A DNA stretch of 64,000 nucleotides. It comes from Mixophyes australis (lineage: Eukaryota; Chordata; Amphibia; Anura; Limnodynastidae). Positions within the stretch are counted from its first letter, which is position 1; every line of letters begins with the position of its first letter. The position numbers and the translations under genes were made by a program. Location of the stretch: contig JAVHZZ010000015.1 in assembly GCA_036250195.1 (NCBI GenBank), forward strand, positions 1,240,001 through 1,304,000, given 5' to 3'. The notes under the pieces were generated by a model. That model made no database searches, was not told the origin of the DNA, and saw nothing but the letters and a program-made list of their open reading frames with translations. This document shows positions 12,816 through 28,470 of this stretch, one piece after another.

Positions 12816-15558
12816 ATTTATGATTCATGTTTCGATTCATGATTCATGATTCGATTCATGATGCATGATTCATAATTCATGATTCGATTCATGATTCATG
12901 ATTCAAATCATGATTCATGATTCATGATTTAATTCATGATTCATGATTCATTATTCATGATTCGATTCATGATTCATGATTCAATTCATGATTCATGATT
13001 CATAATTCATGATTCGATTCATGATTCATGATTCGATTCATGATTCATGATTCATGATTTAATTCATGATTCATGATTCATGATTCAATTCATGATTCAT
13101 GATTCAAATCATGATTCATGATTCATGATTTAATTCATGATTCATGATTCATTATTCATGATTCGATTCATGATTCATGATTCAATTCATGATTCATGAT
13201 TCATAATTCATGATTCGATTCATGATTCATGATTCGATTCATGATTCATGATTCATGATTTAATTCATGATTCATGATTCATGATTCAATTCATGATTCA
13301 TGATTCGATTCATGATTCATGATTCAATTCATGATTTAATGATTTATGATTCAATTTATGATTCAATTCATGATTAATGATTCGTGATTAGATTCATGAT
13401 TCATGATTCGATTCATGATTCATGATTCAATTCATGATTTATGATTTATGATTCAATTTATGATTCAATTTATGATTCATCATTCAATTCATGATTCATG
13501 ATTCATGATTCAATTCATGATTCATGATTCAATTCATGATTCATGATTCGATTCATGATTCATGATTCAATTCATGATTCATGATTCATGATTCAATTCA
13601 TGATTCATGATTCATGATTCATGATTCAATTCATGATTCATGATTTAATTCATGATTCATGATTCAATTCATGATTCATGATTCGATTCATGATTCGATT
13701 CATGATTCATGATTCAATTCATGATTCATGATTTATGATTCATTTCATGATTCATGATTCAATTCATGATTCATGATTCATGATTCGATTCATGATTCAT
13801 GATTCAATTCATGATTCATGATTCAATTCATGATTCATGATTCGATTCATGATTCATAATTCAATTCATGATTCATGATTCATGATTCGATTCATAATTC
13901 ATGATTCGATTCATGATTCATGATTCGATTCATGATTCATGATTCATGATTTAATTCATGATTCATGATTCATGATTCAATTCATGATTCATGATTCAAA
14001 TCATGATTCATGATTCATGATTTAATTCATGATTCATGATTCATTATTCATGATTCGATTCATGATTCATGATTCAATTCATGATTCATGATTCATAATT
14101 CATGATTCGATTCATGATTCATGATTCGATTCATGATTCATGATTCATGATTTAATTCATGATTCATGATTCATGATTCAATTCATGATTCATGATTCGA
14201 TTCATGATTCATGATTCAATTCATGATTTAATGATTTATGATTCAATTTATGATTCAATTCATGATTAATGATTCGTGATTAGATTCATGATTCATGATT
14301 CGATTCATGATTCATGATTCAATTCATGATTTATGATTTATGATTCAATTTATGATTCAATTTATGATTCATCATTCAATTCATGATTCATGATTCATGA
14401 TTCAATTCATGATTCATGATTCAATTCATGATTCATGATTCGATTCATGATTCATGATTCAATTCATGATTCATGATTCATGATTCAATTCATGATTCAT
14501 GATTCATGATTCATGATTCAATTCATGATTCATGATTTAATTCATGATTCATGATTCAATTCATGATTCATGATTCGATTCATGATTCGATTCATGATTC
14601 ATGATTCAATTCATGATTCATGATTTATGATTCATTTCATGATTCATGATTCAATTCATGATTCATGATTCATGATTCGATTCATGATTCATGATTCAAT
14701 TCATGATTCATGATTCAATTCATGATTCATGATTCGATTCATGATTCATAATTCAATTCATGATTCATGATTCATGATTCAATTCATGATTCATGATTCA
14801 TGATTCATGATTCAATTCATGATTCATGATTCAATTCATGATTCATGATTCAATTCATGATTCATGATTCGATTCATGATTCATCATTCAATTCATGATT
14901 CATGATTTATGATTCAATTCATGATTCAATTCATGATTCATGATTCATGATTTAAGATTCAATTCATGATTCATGATTCAATTCATGATTCATGATTCGA
15001 TTCATGATTCATAATTCATGATTTATGATTCATGATTCGATTCATGATTCATGATTCATGATTCAATTCATGATTCATGATTCGATTCATGATTCATGAT
15101 TAGATTCATGATTTATGATTCAAATCATGATTCATGATTCATTATTTAATTCATGATTCATGATTCGATTCATGATTTATGATTTAATTCATGATTCATG
15201 ATTCATTATTTAATTCATGAATCATGATTGGATTCATGATTCAATTCATGATTCATGATTCATGATTCAATTCATGATTTATGATTCATGATTCATGATT
15301 CAATTCATGATTCATGATTCATGATTCATGATTCATGATTCAATTCATGAGTCATAATTCATGATTCATGATTCAATTCATGATTCATGATTCAATTCAT
15401 GATTCATGATTCGATTCATGATTCATGATTCATGATTCATGATTCAATTCATGATTTATGATTCAATTCATGATTCATGATTCAATTCATGATTCATGAT
15501 TCGATTCATGATTAATGATTTATGATTCGTTTCATGATTCATGATGCATTTCATGATT
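12769..15558 (+). repeat. 2.64-2.79-kb higher-order repeat, copy 1
   Basis: The unit runs between CGTGTTTCG cassettes at 12769 and 15559; the next cassette is at 18198. The internal CGTGATTAG marker at 13383 and 14275 recurs at 16029 and 16921, both 2,646 bp away. This copy is about 150 bp longer than its partner, partly because of a 201-bp doubling around CAAATCATG at 12904 and 13105. GAGTCATAATTC lies near the end, at 15351, and matches 18000. Confidence 0.8.
13105..14775 (+). repeat. 892-bp tandem pair inside the 2.6-kb repeat
   Basis: Anchors recur at 892 bp: CAAATCATG at 13105 and 13997, CGTGATTAG at 13383 and 14275, CATTTCATG at 13741 and 14633, and CATAATTCAATTC at 13855 and 14747. 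The copies part at about 13,883 and 14,775. The pair is preserved in the downstream 2.6-kb copy (16029 and 16921), so it predates that duplication. This is a clear three-level nesting: word, 892 bp, 2.6 kb. Confidence 0.85.
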
Positions 15559-18197
15559 CGTGTTTCGATTCATAATTCATGATTCAATTCATGATTCATG
15601 ATTCAATTCATGATTCATGTTTCAATTCATGATTCATGATTCGATTCATGATTCATGATTCATAATTCATGATTCAATTCATGATTCATGATTCAAATCA
15701 TGATTCATGATTCATGATTTAATTCATGATTCATTATTCATGATTCGATTCATGATTCATGATTCAATTCATGATTCATAATTCATGATTCGATTCATGA
15801 TTCATGATTCGATTCATGATTCATGATTCATGATTTAATTCATGATTCATGATTCATGATTCAATTCATGATTCATGATTCGATTCATGATTCATGATTC
15901 ATGATTTAATTCATGATTCATGATTCATGATTCAATTCATGATTCATGATTCGATTCATGATTCATGATTCAATTCATGATTTAATGATTTATGATTCAA
16001 TTTATGATTCAATTCATGATTAATGATTCGTGATTAGATTCATGATTCATGATTCGATTCATGATTCATGATTCAATTCATGATTTATGATTTATGATTC
16101 AATTTATGATTCAATTTATGATTCATCATTCAATTCATGATTCATGATTCATGATTCAATTCATGATTCATGATTCAATTCATGATTCATGATTCGATTC
16201 ATGATTCATGATTCAATTCATGATTCATGATTCATGATTCAATTCATGATTCATGATTCATGATTCATGATTCAATTCATGATTCATGATTTAATTCATG
16301 ATTCATGATTCAATTCATGATTCATGATTCGATTCATGATTCGATTCATGATTCATGATTCAATTCATGATTCATGATTTATGATTCATTTCATGATTCA
16401 TGATTCAATTCATGATTCATGATTCATGATTCGATTCATGATTCATGATTCAATTCATGATTCATGATTCAATTCATGATTCATGATTCGATTCATGATT
16501 CATAATTCAATTCATGATTCATGATTCATGATTCGATTCATAATTCATGATTCGATTCATGATTCATGATTCGATTCATGATTCCTGATTCATGATTTAA
16601 TTCATGATTCATGATTCATGATTCAATTCATGATTCATGATTCAAATCATGATTCATGATTCATGATTTAATTCATGATTCATGATTCATTATTCATGAT
16701 TCGATTCATGATTCATGATTCAATTCATGATTCATGATTCATAATTCATGATTCGATTCATGATTCATGATTCGATTCATGATTCATGATTCATGATTTA
16801 ATTCATGATTCATGATTCATGATTCAATTCATGATTCATGATTCGATTCATGATTCATGATTCAATTCATGATTTAATGATTTATGATTCAATTTATGAT
16901 TCAATTCATGATTAATGATTCGTGATTAGATTCATGATTCATGATTCGATTCATGATTCATGATTCAATTCATGATTTATGATTTATGATTCAATTTATG
17001 ATTCAATTTATGATTCATCATTCAATTCATGATTCATGATTCATGATTCAATTCATGATTCATGATTCAATTCATGATTCATGATTCGATTCATGATTCA
17101 TGATTCAATTCATGATTCATGATTCATGATTCAATTCATGATTCATGATTCATGATTCATGATTCAATTCATGATTCATGATTTAATTCATGATTCATGA
17201 TTCAATTCATGATTCATGATTCGATTCATGATTCGATTCATGATTCATGATTCAATTCATGATTCATGATTTATGATTCATTTCATGATTCATGATTCAA
17301 TTCATGATTCATGATTCATGATTCGATTCATGATTCATGATTCAATTCATGATTCATGATTCAATTCATGATTCATGATTCGATTTATGATTCATAATTC
17401 AATTCATGATTCATGATTCATGATTCAATTCATGATTCATGATTCATGATTCATGATTCAATTCATGATTCATGATTCAATTCATGATTCATGATTCAAT
17501 TCATGATTCATGATTCGATTCATGATTCATCATTCAATTCATGATTCATGATTTATGATTCAATTCATGATTCAATTCATGATTCATGATTCATGATTTA
17601 AGATTCAATTCATGATTCATGATTCAATTCATGATTCATGATTCGATTCATGATTCATAATTCATGATTTATGATTCATGATTCGATTCATGATTCATGA
17701 TTCATGATTCAATTCATGATTCATGATTCGATTCATGATTCATGATTAGATTCATGATTTATGATTCAAATCATGATTCATGATTCATTATTTAATTCAT
17801 GATTCATGATTCGATTCATGATTTATGATTTAATTCATGATTCATGATTCATTATTTAATTCATGAATCATGATTGGATTCATGATTCAATTCATGATTC
17901 ATGATTCATGATTCAATTCATGATTTATGATTCATGATTCATGATTCAATTCATGATTCATGATTCATGATTCATGATTCAATTCATGAGTCATAATTCA
18001 TGATTCATGATTCAATTCATGATTCATGATTCAATTCATGATTCATGATTCGATTCATGATTCATGATTCATGATTCATGATTCAATTCATGATTTATGA
18101 TTCAATTCATGATTCATGATTCAATTCATGATTCATGATTCGATTCATGATTAATGATTTATGATTCGTTTCATGATTCATGATGCATTTCATGATT
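15559..18197 (+). repeat. 2.64-kb higher-order repeat, copy 2
   Basis: This is the tandem partner of 12769-15558. It repeats the 892-bp pair (CGTGATTAG at 16029 and 16921), the ATTTAAG and ATTGG variants, and GAGTCATAATTC at 18000. Offsets of 2,646 and 2,639 are both seen; the 7-bp difference is one L word. A private CCTGATTC variant occurs near 16584. Confidence 0.8.
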
Positions 18198-19950
18198 CGT
18201 GTTTCGATTCATAATTCATGATTCAATTCATGATTCATGATTCAATTCATGATTCATGTTTCAATTCATGATTCATGATTCGATTCATGATTCATGATTC
18301 ATAATTCATGATTCAATTCATGATTCATGATTCAAATCATGATTCATGATTCATGATTTAATTCATGATTCATTATTCATGATTCGATTCATGATTCATG
18401 ATTCAATTCATGATTCATAATTCATGATTCGATTCATGATTCATGATTCGATTCATGATTCATGATTCATGATTTAATTCATGATTCATGATTCATGATT
18501 CAATTCATGATTCATGATTCGATTCATGATTCATGATTCAATTCATGATTTATGATTTATAATTCAATTTATGATTCAATTCATGATTCATGATTCATGA
18601 TTAGATTCATGATTCATGATTCAATTCATGATTCATGATTCAATTCATGATTTATGATTTATGATTCAATTTATGATTCAATTCATGATTCATGATTCAA
18701 TTCATGATTCATGATTCATGATTCGATTCATGATTCATGATTCAATTCATGATTCATGATTCAATTCATGATTCATGATTCGATTCATGATTCATGATTC
18801 AATTCATGATTCATGATTCATGATTCAATTCATGATTCATGATTCATGATTCATGATTCAATTCATGATTCATGATTCAATTAATGATTCATGATTCAAT
18901 TCATGATTCATGATTCGATTCATGATTCATGATTCGATTCATGATTTATGATTCAATTCATGATTCAATTCATGATTCATGATTCATGATTCAAGATTCA
19001 ATTCATGATTCATGATTGAATTCATGATTCATGATTCGATTCATGATTCTTAATTCATGATTTATGATTCATGATTCAATTCATGATTTATGATTCGATT
19101 CATGATTCATGATTCATAATTCATGATTCGATTCATGATTTATGATTCATGATTCGATTCATGATTCATGATTCAATTCATGATTCATGATTTATAATTC
19201 AATTCATGATTCAATTCATGATTCATGATTTGATTCATGATTCATGATTCAATTCATGATTCATGATTTGATTCATGATTCATGATTCATTTCATAAATC
19301 ATGATTCATGATTCATTTCATAATTCATGATTCATTTCATAATTCATGATTCAATTCATGATTCATGATTCATGATTCAATTCATGATTCATGATTCATG
19401 ATTTAATTCATGATTCATGATTCGATTCATGATTCATGATTCAATTCATGATTCATGATTCATGATTCAATTCATGATTTATCATTCATGATTCATGATT
19501 CAATTCATGATTCATGATTCAATTCATGATTCATGATTCGATTCATGATTCATGATTCATGATTCATGATTCAATTTATGATTCATGATTCATGATTCGA
19601 TTCATGATTCATGATTCATGATTCGATTCATGATTCATGATTCGATTCATGATTAATGATTCATAATTTATGATTCGATTAATGATTCATGATTCATGAT
19701 TCAATTCATGATTCATGATTTAATTCATGATTCATGATTCAATTCATGATTCATGATTCGATTCATGATTCATGATTCATGATTCAATTCATGATTCATG
19801 ATTCGATTCATGATTCATGATTCGATTCATGATTCATGATTTATGATTCAATTTATGATTCAATTCATGATTCATGATTCAATTCATGATTCATGATTCA
19901 TGATTCGATTCATGATTCATGATTCATTATTTAATTCATGATTCATGATT
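18198..19950 (+). repeat. Satellite segment linking the 2.6-kb repeats to the right block A copy
   Basis: The text is ordinary words with CATAAATCATG at 19293 and ATCATTCATG at 19491. The same order is found at about 33.0-34.7 kb (CATAAATCATG at 34068, offset 14,775; ATCATTC at 34256) and partly at 37.85-38.3 kb. It is therefore part of the long segmental relationship rather than unique sequence. It ends near 19.95 kb, where text matching 4.55 kb begins. Confidence 0.7.
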
Positions 19951-20959
19951 CGATTCATGATTCATGATTCAATTCATGATTCATGATTCATGATTCAATT
20001 CATGATTCATGATTCGATTCATGATTCATGATTCAATTCATGATTCATAATTCAATTCATGATTCAATTCATGATTCAATTCATGATTCAATTCATGATT
20101 CATGATTCGATTTATGATTTATGATTCAATTCATGATTCATGATTTATGATTCAATTCATGATTCAATTCATGATTCATGATTCAATTCATGATTCAGGA
20201 TTCAATTCATGATTCATGATTCAATTCATGATTCATGATTCAATTCATGATTCATGATTTATGATTCAATTCATGATTCAATTCATGATTCATGATTCAA
20301 TTCATGATTCGAGATTCATGATTCGATTTATGATTCATGATTCAATTCATGATTCATGATTCAATTCATGATTCATGATTCGATTCATGATTCATGATTC
20401 AATTCATGATTCATGATTCAATTCATGATTCATGATTTAATTCATGATTCATAATTCATGATTCATGATTCAATTCATAATTCATGATTCAATTCATGAT
20501 TCATGATGCGATTCATGATTCATGATTCGATTCATGATTCATGATTCAATTCATGATTCATTATTTATGATTCAATTCATGATTCAATTCATGATTCGAT
20601 TCATAATTCATGATTCGATTCATGATTCATGATTCGATTCATGATTCATGATTCGATTCATGATTCATGATTCATGATTTAATTCATGATTCATGATTCA
20701 TGATTCGATTCATGATTCATGATTCGATTCATGATTCATGATTCAATTCATGATTTATGATTTATGATTCAATTTATGATTCAATTCATGATTCATGATT
20801 CATGATTAGATTCATGATTCATGATTCGATTCATGATTCATGATTCAATTCATGATTTATGATTTATGATTCAATTTATGATTCAATTCATGATTCATGA
20901 TTCAATTCATGATTCATGATTCGATTTATGATTCATGATTCAATTCATGATTCATGATT

Positions 20960-20975
20960 CATGAATTGAATCATG
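20960..20975 (+). other. Micro-inversion scar, copy of the 2825 and 5569 sites
   Basis: CATGAATTGAATCATG, identical to 2825-2840. The position is about 15,391 bp beyond the 5569 site, the same offset as neighbouring anchors, so it was inherited through the long duplication rather than formed anew. Confidence 0.75.
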
Positions 20976-22041
20976 ATTCATGATTCAATTCATGATTCAT
21001 GATTCATGATTCAATTCATGATTCATAATTCACGATTCATGATTCATGATTCAATTCATGATTCATGATTCAATTCATGATTCATGATTCGATTCATGAT
21101 TCATGATTCGATTCATGATTCATGATTCAATTCATGATTCATGATTCAATTCATGATTCATGATTTAATTCATGATTCATAATTCATGATTCATGATTCA
21201 ATTCATAATTCATGATTCAATTCATGATTCATGATGCGATTCATGATTCATGATTCGATTCATGATTCATAATTCAATTCATGATTCATGATTTATGATT
21301 CAATTCATGATTCAATTCATGATTCATTTCATGATTCATGATTCGATTCATTATTCATGATTCATGATTCGATTCATGATTCATGATTCGATTCATGATT
21401 CATGATTCATAATTCATGATTCAATTCATGATTCATGATTCATGATTCATGATTCAAGATTCAATTCATGATTCATGATTCAATTCATGATTCATGATTC
21501 GATTCATGATTCATAATTCATGATTTATGATTCATGATTCAATTCATGATTCATGATTCATGATTCAATTCATGATTCATTATTTAATTCATGATTCATG
21601 ATTCGATTCATGATTCATGATTAGATTCATGATTTATAATTCAAATCATGATTCATGATTCATGATTCAATTCATGATTCATGATTCATTATTTGATTCA
21701 TGTTTCGATTCATGACTCGATTCATGATTCATGATTCAATTCATGATTCATGATTCATGATTCATGATTCAATTCATGATTCATGATTCAATTCATGATT
21801 CATGATTCGATTCATGATTCATGATTCATGATTCATGATTCAAGATTCATGATTCATGATTCAATTCATGATTCATGATTCAATTCATGATTCATGATTC
21901 GATTCATGATTCATGATTAATGATTCATGATTCATGATTCAATTCATGATTCATGATTCGATTCATGATTCATGATTCAATTCATGATTCATAATTTATG
22001 ATTCAATTCATGATTCAATTCATGATTCATGATTCGATTCA

Positions 22042-22055
22042 TGAATTATGAATCA
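22042..22055 (+). other. Micro-inversion scar, copy of the 6644 site
   Basis: TGAATTATGAATCA with normal flanking words, 15,398 bp beyond the copy at 6644. It is a single copy here, unlike the doubled version at 3912 and 4095. Confidence 0.75.
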
Positions 22056-23207
22056 ATTTATGATTCATGATTTAATTCATGATTCATGATTTGATTCATG
22101 ATTCATGATTTGATTCATGATTCATGATTCAATTCATGATTCATTTCATAATTCATGATTCAATTCATGATTCATGATTCATGATTCAATTCATGATTCA
22201 TTTCATGATTCGAGTTTCGATTCATAATTCATGATTCAATTCATGACTCATGATTCAATTCATGATTCATGTTTCGATTCATGATTCATGATTCGATTCA
22301 TGATTCATGATTCAATTCATGATTCATTATTCATAATTCATGATTCGATTCATGATTCCATTCATGATTCATGATTCATGATTTAATTCATGATTCATGA
22401 TTCATGATTCGATTCATGATTCATGATTCAATTCATGATTCATGATTCGTAATTTATGATTTGATTCATGACTCATGATTCGATTCATGATTCATGATTC
22501 AATTCATGATTCATGATTCGATTCATGATTCATGATTCAATTCATGATTCATGATTCATGATTTAATTCATGATTCATGATTCGATTCATGATTCATGAT
22601 TCAATTCATGATTCATAATTCAATTCATGATTCAATTCATGATTCATGATTCGATTTATGATTTATGATTCAATTCATGATTCATGATTTATGATTCAAT
22701 TCATGATTCAATTCATGATTCATGATTCGAGATTCATGATTCAATTCATGATTCATGATTCAATTCATGATTCATGATTCAATTCATGATTCATGACTTA
22801 TGATTCAATTCATGATTCAATTCATGATTCATGATTCAATTCATGATTCGAGATTCATGATTCGATTTATGATTCATGATTCATAATTCATGATTCATGA
22901 TTCAATTCATGATTCATGATTCGATTCATGATTCATGATTCAATTCATGATTCATGATTCAATTCATGATTCATGATTTAATTCATGATTCATAATTCAT
23001 GATTCATGATTCAATTCATAATTCATGATTCAATTCATGATTCATGATGCGATTCATGATTCATGATTCGATTCATGATTCATGATTCAATTCATGATTC
23101 ATTATTTATGATTCAATTCATGATTCAATTCATGATTCATTTCATGATTCATGATTCGATTCATGATTCATGATTCGATTCATGATTCATGATTCGATTC
23201 ATGATTC

Positions 23208-23567
23208 ATAATTCATGATTTATGATTCATGATTCGATTCATGATTCATGATTAGATTCATGATTTATAATTCAAATCATGATTCATGATTCATTATTTA
23301 ATTAATGATTCATGATTCGATTCATGATTCATTATTTAATTCATGATTCATGATTCATTATTTAATTCATGATTCATGATTTGATTCATAATTCATGATT
23401 TATGATTCATGATTCGATTCATGATTCATGATTAGATTCATGATTTATAATTCAAATCATGATTCATGATTCATTATTTAATTCATGATTCATGATTAGA
23501 TTCATGATTCATTATTTAATTCATGATTCATGATTCATTATTTAATTCATGATTCATGATTTGATTC
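23208..23567 (+). repeat. 180-bp tandem duplication, right copy
   Basis: ATAATTCATG at 23208 and 23388 marks two adjacent 180-bp units matching 7509-7868. Private substitutions distinguish this pair: ATTAATGATTC near 23302 in the first unit and GATTAGATTC near 23496 in the second, where the left pair has the ordinary word and GATTCGATTC. Confidence 0.8.
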
Positions 23568-25785
23568 ATGATTCATGACTCGATTCATGATTCATGATTC
23601 AATTCATGATTCATGATTCATGATTCATGATTCAATTCATGATTCATGATTCAATTCATGATTCATGATTCATGATTCAATTCATGATTCATGATGCAAT
23701 TCATGAATCATGATTCAATTCTTGATTCATGATTCAATTCATGTTTCATGATTCGATTCATGATTCATGATTAAATTCATGATTCATGATTCAATTCATG
23801 ATTCATAATTCGATTCATGATTCATGATTCATGATTCGATTCATGATTCATGTTTCATGATTCAATTCATGATTCATGATTCGATTTATGATTTATGATT
23901 CAATTCATGATTCATGATTTATGATTCAATTCATGATTCAATTCATGATTCATGATTCGAGATTCATGATTCAATTCATGATTCATGATTCAATTCATGA
24001 TTCATGATTCAATTCATGATTCATGATTTATGATTCAATTCATGATTCAATTCATGATTCATGATTCAATTCATGATTCGAGATTCATGATTCGATTTAT
24101 GATTCATGATTCAATTCATGATTCATGATTCATGATTCATTTCATTATTCAATTCATGATTCATGATTCATGATTCAATTCAGGATTCATGATTCATGAT
24201 TCGATTCATGATTCATGATTCAAGATTCAAATTATGATTCAATTCATGATTCATGATTCATTTCATGATTCAATTCTTAATTCATGATTCATGATTCATG
24301 ATTCAATTCATGATTTATGATTTATGATTCAATTTATGATTCAATTCATGATTCATGATTCATGATTCGATTCATGATTCATGATTCGATTCATGATTCA
24401 TGATTCAATTCATGATTTATGATTTATGATTCAATTTATGATTCAATTCATGATTCATGATTCAATTCATGATTCATGATTCGATTCTTGATTCATGATT
24501 CAATTCATGATTCATGATTCATGATTCAATTCATGATTCATGATTCGATTCATGATTTATGATTCAATTCATGATTCATGATTCATGATTCAATTCATGA
24601 TTCATGATTCATAATTCATGATTCATGATTCAATTCATGATTCATGATTCATGATTCATGATTCAAGATTCAATTCATGATTCATGATTCGATTCATGAT
24701 TCATAATTCATGATTTATGATTCATGATTCGATTCATGATTCATGATTCATGATTCAATTCATGATTCATTATTTAATTCATGATTCATGATTCGATTCA
24801 TGATTCATGATTAGATTCATGATTTATAATTCAAATCATGATTCATGATTCATTATTTAATTCATGATTCGATTTATGATTCATGATTCAATTCATGATT
24901 CATGATTCATTGTTTAATTCATGATTCATGATTCGATTCATGATTCATGACTCAATTCATGATTCATGATTTAATTCATGATTCATGATTCATGATTCAT
25001 GATTCATGATTCAATTCATGATTCATGATTCAATTCATGATTCATGATTCGATTCATGATTCATGATTAATGATTCATGATTCATGATTTAATTCATGAT
25101 TCATGATTTAATTCATGATTCATGATTCGATTCATGATTCATGATTCAATTCATGATTCATGATTTATGATTCAATTCATGATTCAATTCATGATTCATG
25201 ATTCGATTCATGAATTATGATTCAATTTATGATTCATGATTCAATTCATGATTCATGATTTGATTCATGATTCATGATTCAATTCATGATTCATTTCATA
25301 ATTCTTGATTCAATTCATGATTCATGATTCATGATTCAATTCATGATTCATGATTCAATTCATGATTCATTTCATAATTCTTGATTCAATTCATGATTCA
25401 TGATTCATGATTCAATTCATGATTCATGATTCAATTCATGATTCATGTTTCGATTCATGATTCATGATTCGATTCATGATTCATGATTCCATTCATGATT
25501 CATGATTCATGATTTAATTCATGATTCATGATTCATGATTCATGATTCGATTCATGATTCAATTCATGATTCATGATTCATAATTTATGATTCGATTCAT
25601 GACTCATGATTCAATTCATGATTCATGTTTTGATTCATGATTCATGATTCGATTCATGATTCATGATTCCATTCATGATTCATGATTCATGATTTAATTC
25701 ATGATTCATGATTCATGATTCGATTCATGATTCATGATTCATGATTCGATTCATGATTCATGATTCATGATATAATTCATGATTC
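23400..25785 (+). repeat. 2.4-2.76-kb tandem duplication inside right block A, copy 1
   Basis: Anchors repeat downstream: TCTTGATTC at 23720 and 26109 (2,389 bp), CATTGTTTAATTC at 24908 and 27667 (2,759 bp), and GATATAATTC near 25771 and 28454 (2,683 bp). The changing offset reflects a loss of several hundred bases around 24.55-24.6 kb in this copy. There, text jumps to ATTTATGATTCAATTC and omits the CAATACATG and GATGCGATTC region present in copy 2. The join to copy 2 is at about 25,786, where GATATAATTC text is followed by CATTATTTAATTC. Confidence 0.75.
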
Positions 25786-28470
25786 ATGATTCATTATTTA
25801 ATTCATGATTCATGATTCGATTCATGATTCATGATTAGATTCATGATTTATAATTCAAATCATGATTCATGATTCATTATTTAATTCATGATTCATGATT
25901 CGATTCATGATTCATTATTTAATTCATGATTCATGATTCATTATTTAATTCATGATTCATGATTTGATTCATGATTCATGACTCGATTCATGATTCATGA
26001 TTCAATTCATGATTCATGATTCAATTCATGATTCATGATTCAATTCATGATTCATGATTCATGATTCAATTCATGATTCATGATGCAATTCATGAATCAT
26101 GATTCAATTCTTGATTCATGATTTAATTCATGTTTCATGATTCGATTCATGATTCATGATTAAATTCATGATTCATGATTCAATTCATGATTCATAATTC
26201 GATTCATGATTCATGATTCATGATTCGATTCATGATTCATGTTTCATGATTCAATTCATGATTCATGATTCGATTTATGATTTATGATTCAATTCATGAT
26301 TCATGATTTATGATTCAATTCATGATTCAATTCATGATTCATGATTCGAGATTCATGATTCAATTCATGATTCATGATTCAATTCATGATTCATGATTCA
26401 ATTCATGATTCATGATTTATGATTCAATTCATGATTCAATTCATGATTCATGATTCAATTCATGATTCGAGATTCATGATTCGATTTATGATTCATGATT
26501 CAATTCATGATTCATGATTCATGATTCATTTCATTATTCAATTCATGATTCATGATTCATGATTTAATTCAGGATTCATGATTCATGATTCGATTCATGA
26601 TTCATGATTCAAGATTCAAATTATGATTCAATTCATGATTCATGATTCATTTCATGATTCAATTCTTAATTCATGATTCATGATTCATGATTCAATTCAT
26701 GATTTATGATTTATGATTCAATTTATGATTCAATTCATGATTCATGATTCATGATTCGATTCATGATTCATGATTCGATTCATGATTCATGATTCAATTC
26801 ATGATTTATGATTTATGATTCAATTTATGATTCAATTCATGATTCATGATTCAATTCATGATTCATGATTCGATTCTTGATTCATGATTCAATTCATGAT
26901 TCATGATTCATGATTCAATTCATGATTCATGATTCGATTCATGATTCATGATTCAATTCATGATTCATGATTCATGATTCAATTCATGATTCATGATTCA
27001 TAATTCATGATTCATGATTCAATTCATGATTCATGATTCAATTCATGATTCATGATTCGATTCATGATTCATGATTCGATTCTTGATTCATGATTCAATA
27101 CATGATTCATGATTCAATTCATGATTCATGATGTAATTCATGATTCATAATTCATGATTCATGATTCAGTTCATAATTCATGATTCAATTCATGATTCAT
27201 GATGCGATTCATGATTCATGATTCGATTCATGATTCATGATTCAATTCATGATTCATGATTTATGATTCAATTCATGATTCAATTCATGATTCATTTCAT
27301 GATTCATGATTCGATTCATAATTCATGATTCATGATTCGATTCATAATTCATGATTCGATTCATGATTCATGATTCATAATTCATGATTCAATTCATGAT
27401 TCATGATTCATGATTCATGATTCAAGATTCAATTCATGATTCATGATTCGATTCATGATTCATAATTCATGATTTATGATTCATGATTCGATTCATGATT
27501 CATGATTCATGATTCAATTCATGATTCATTATTTAATTCATGATTCATGATTCGATTCATGATTCATGATTAGATTCATGATTTATAATTCAAATCATGA
27601 TTCATGATTCATTATTTAATTCATGATTCGATTTATGATTCATGATTCAATTCATGATTCATGATTCATTGTTTAATTCATGATTCATGATTCGATTCAT
27701 GATTCATGACTCAATTCATGATTCATGATTTAATTCATGATTCATGATTCATGATTCATGATTCATGATTCATGATTCAATTCATGATTCATGATTCAAT
27801 TCATGATTCATGATTCGATTCATGATTCATGATTAATGATTCATGATTCATGATTTAATTCATGATTCATGATTTAATTAATGATTCATGATTCGATTCA
27901 TGATTCATGATTCAATTCATGATTCATGATTTATGATTCAATTCATGATTCAATTCATGATTCATGATTCGATTCATGAATTATGATTCAATTTATGATT
28001 CATGATTCAATTCATGATTCATGATTTGATTCATGATTCATGATTCAATTCATGATTCATTTCATAATTCTTGATTCAATTCATGATTCATGATTCATGA
28101 TTCAATTCATGATTCATGATTCAATTCATGATTCATGTTTCGATTCATGATTCATGATTCGATTCATGATTCATGATTCCATTCATGATTCATGATTCAT
28201 GATTTAATTCATGATTCATGATTCATGATTCATGATTCGATTCATGATTCATGATTCGATTCATGATTCAATTCATGATTCATGATTCATAATTTATGAT
28301 TCGATTCATGACTCATGATTCAATTCATGATTCATGTTTCGATTCATGATTCATGATTCGATTCATGATTCATGATTCCATTCATGATTCATGATTCATG
28401 ATTTAATTCATGATTCATGATTCATGATTCGATTCATGATTCATGATTCATGATATAATTCATGATTCAT
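25786..28470 (+). repeat. 2.4-2.76-kb tandem duplication inside right block A, copy 2
   Basis: This copy restarts at text matching about 23.45 kb and runs through TCTTGATTC (26109), CAATACATG (near 27108), a GATGCGATTC variant (near 27202), CATTGTTTAATTC (27667) and GATATAATTC (28454). It then continues into sequence matching the left block A copy after 10411 (CATGAATCGATTC). This copy is closer to the presumed complete order than copy 1. Confidence 0.75.
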
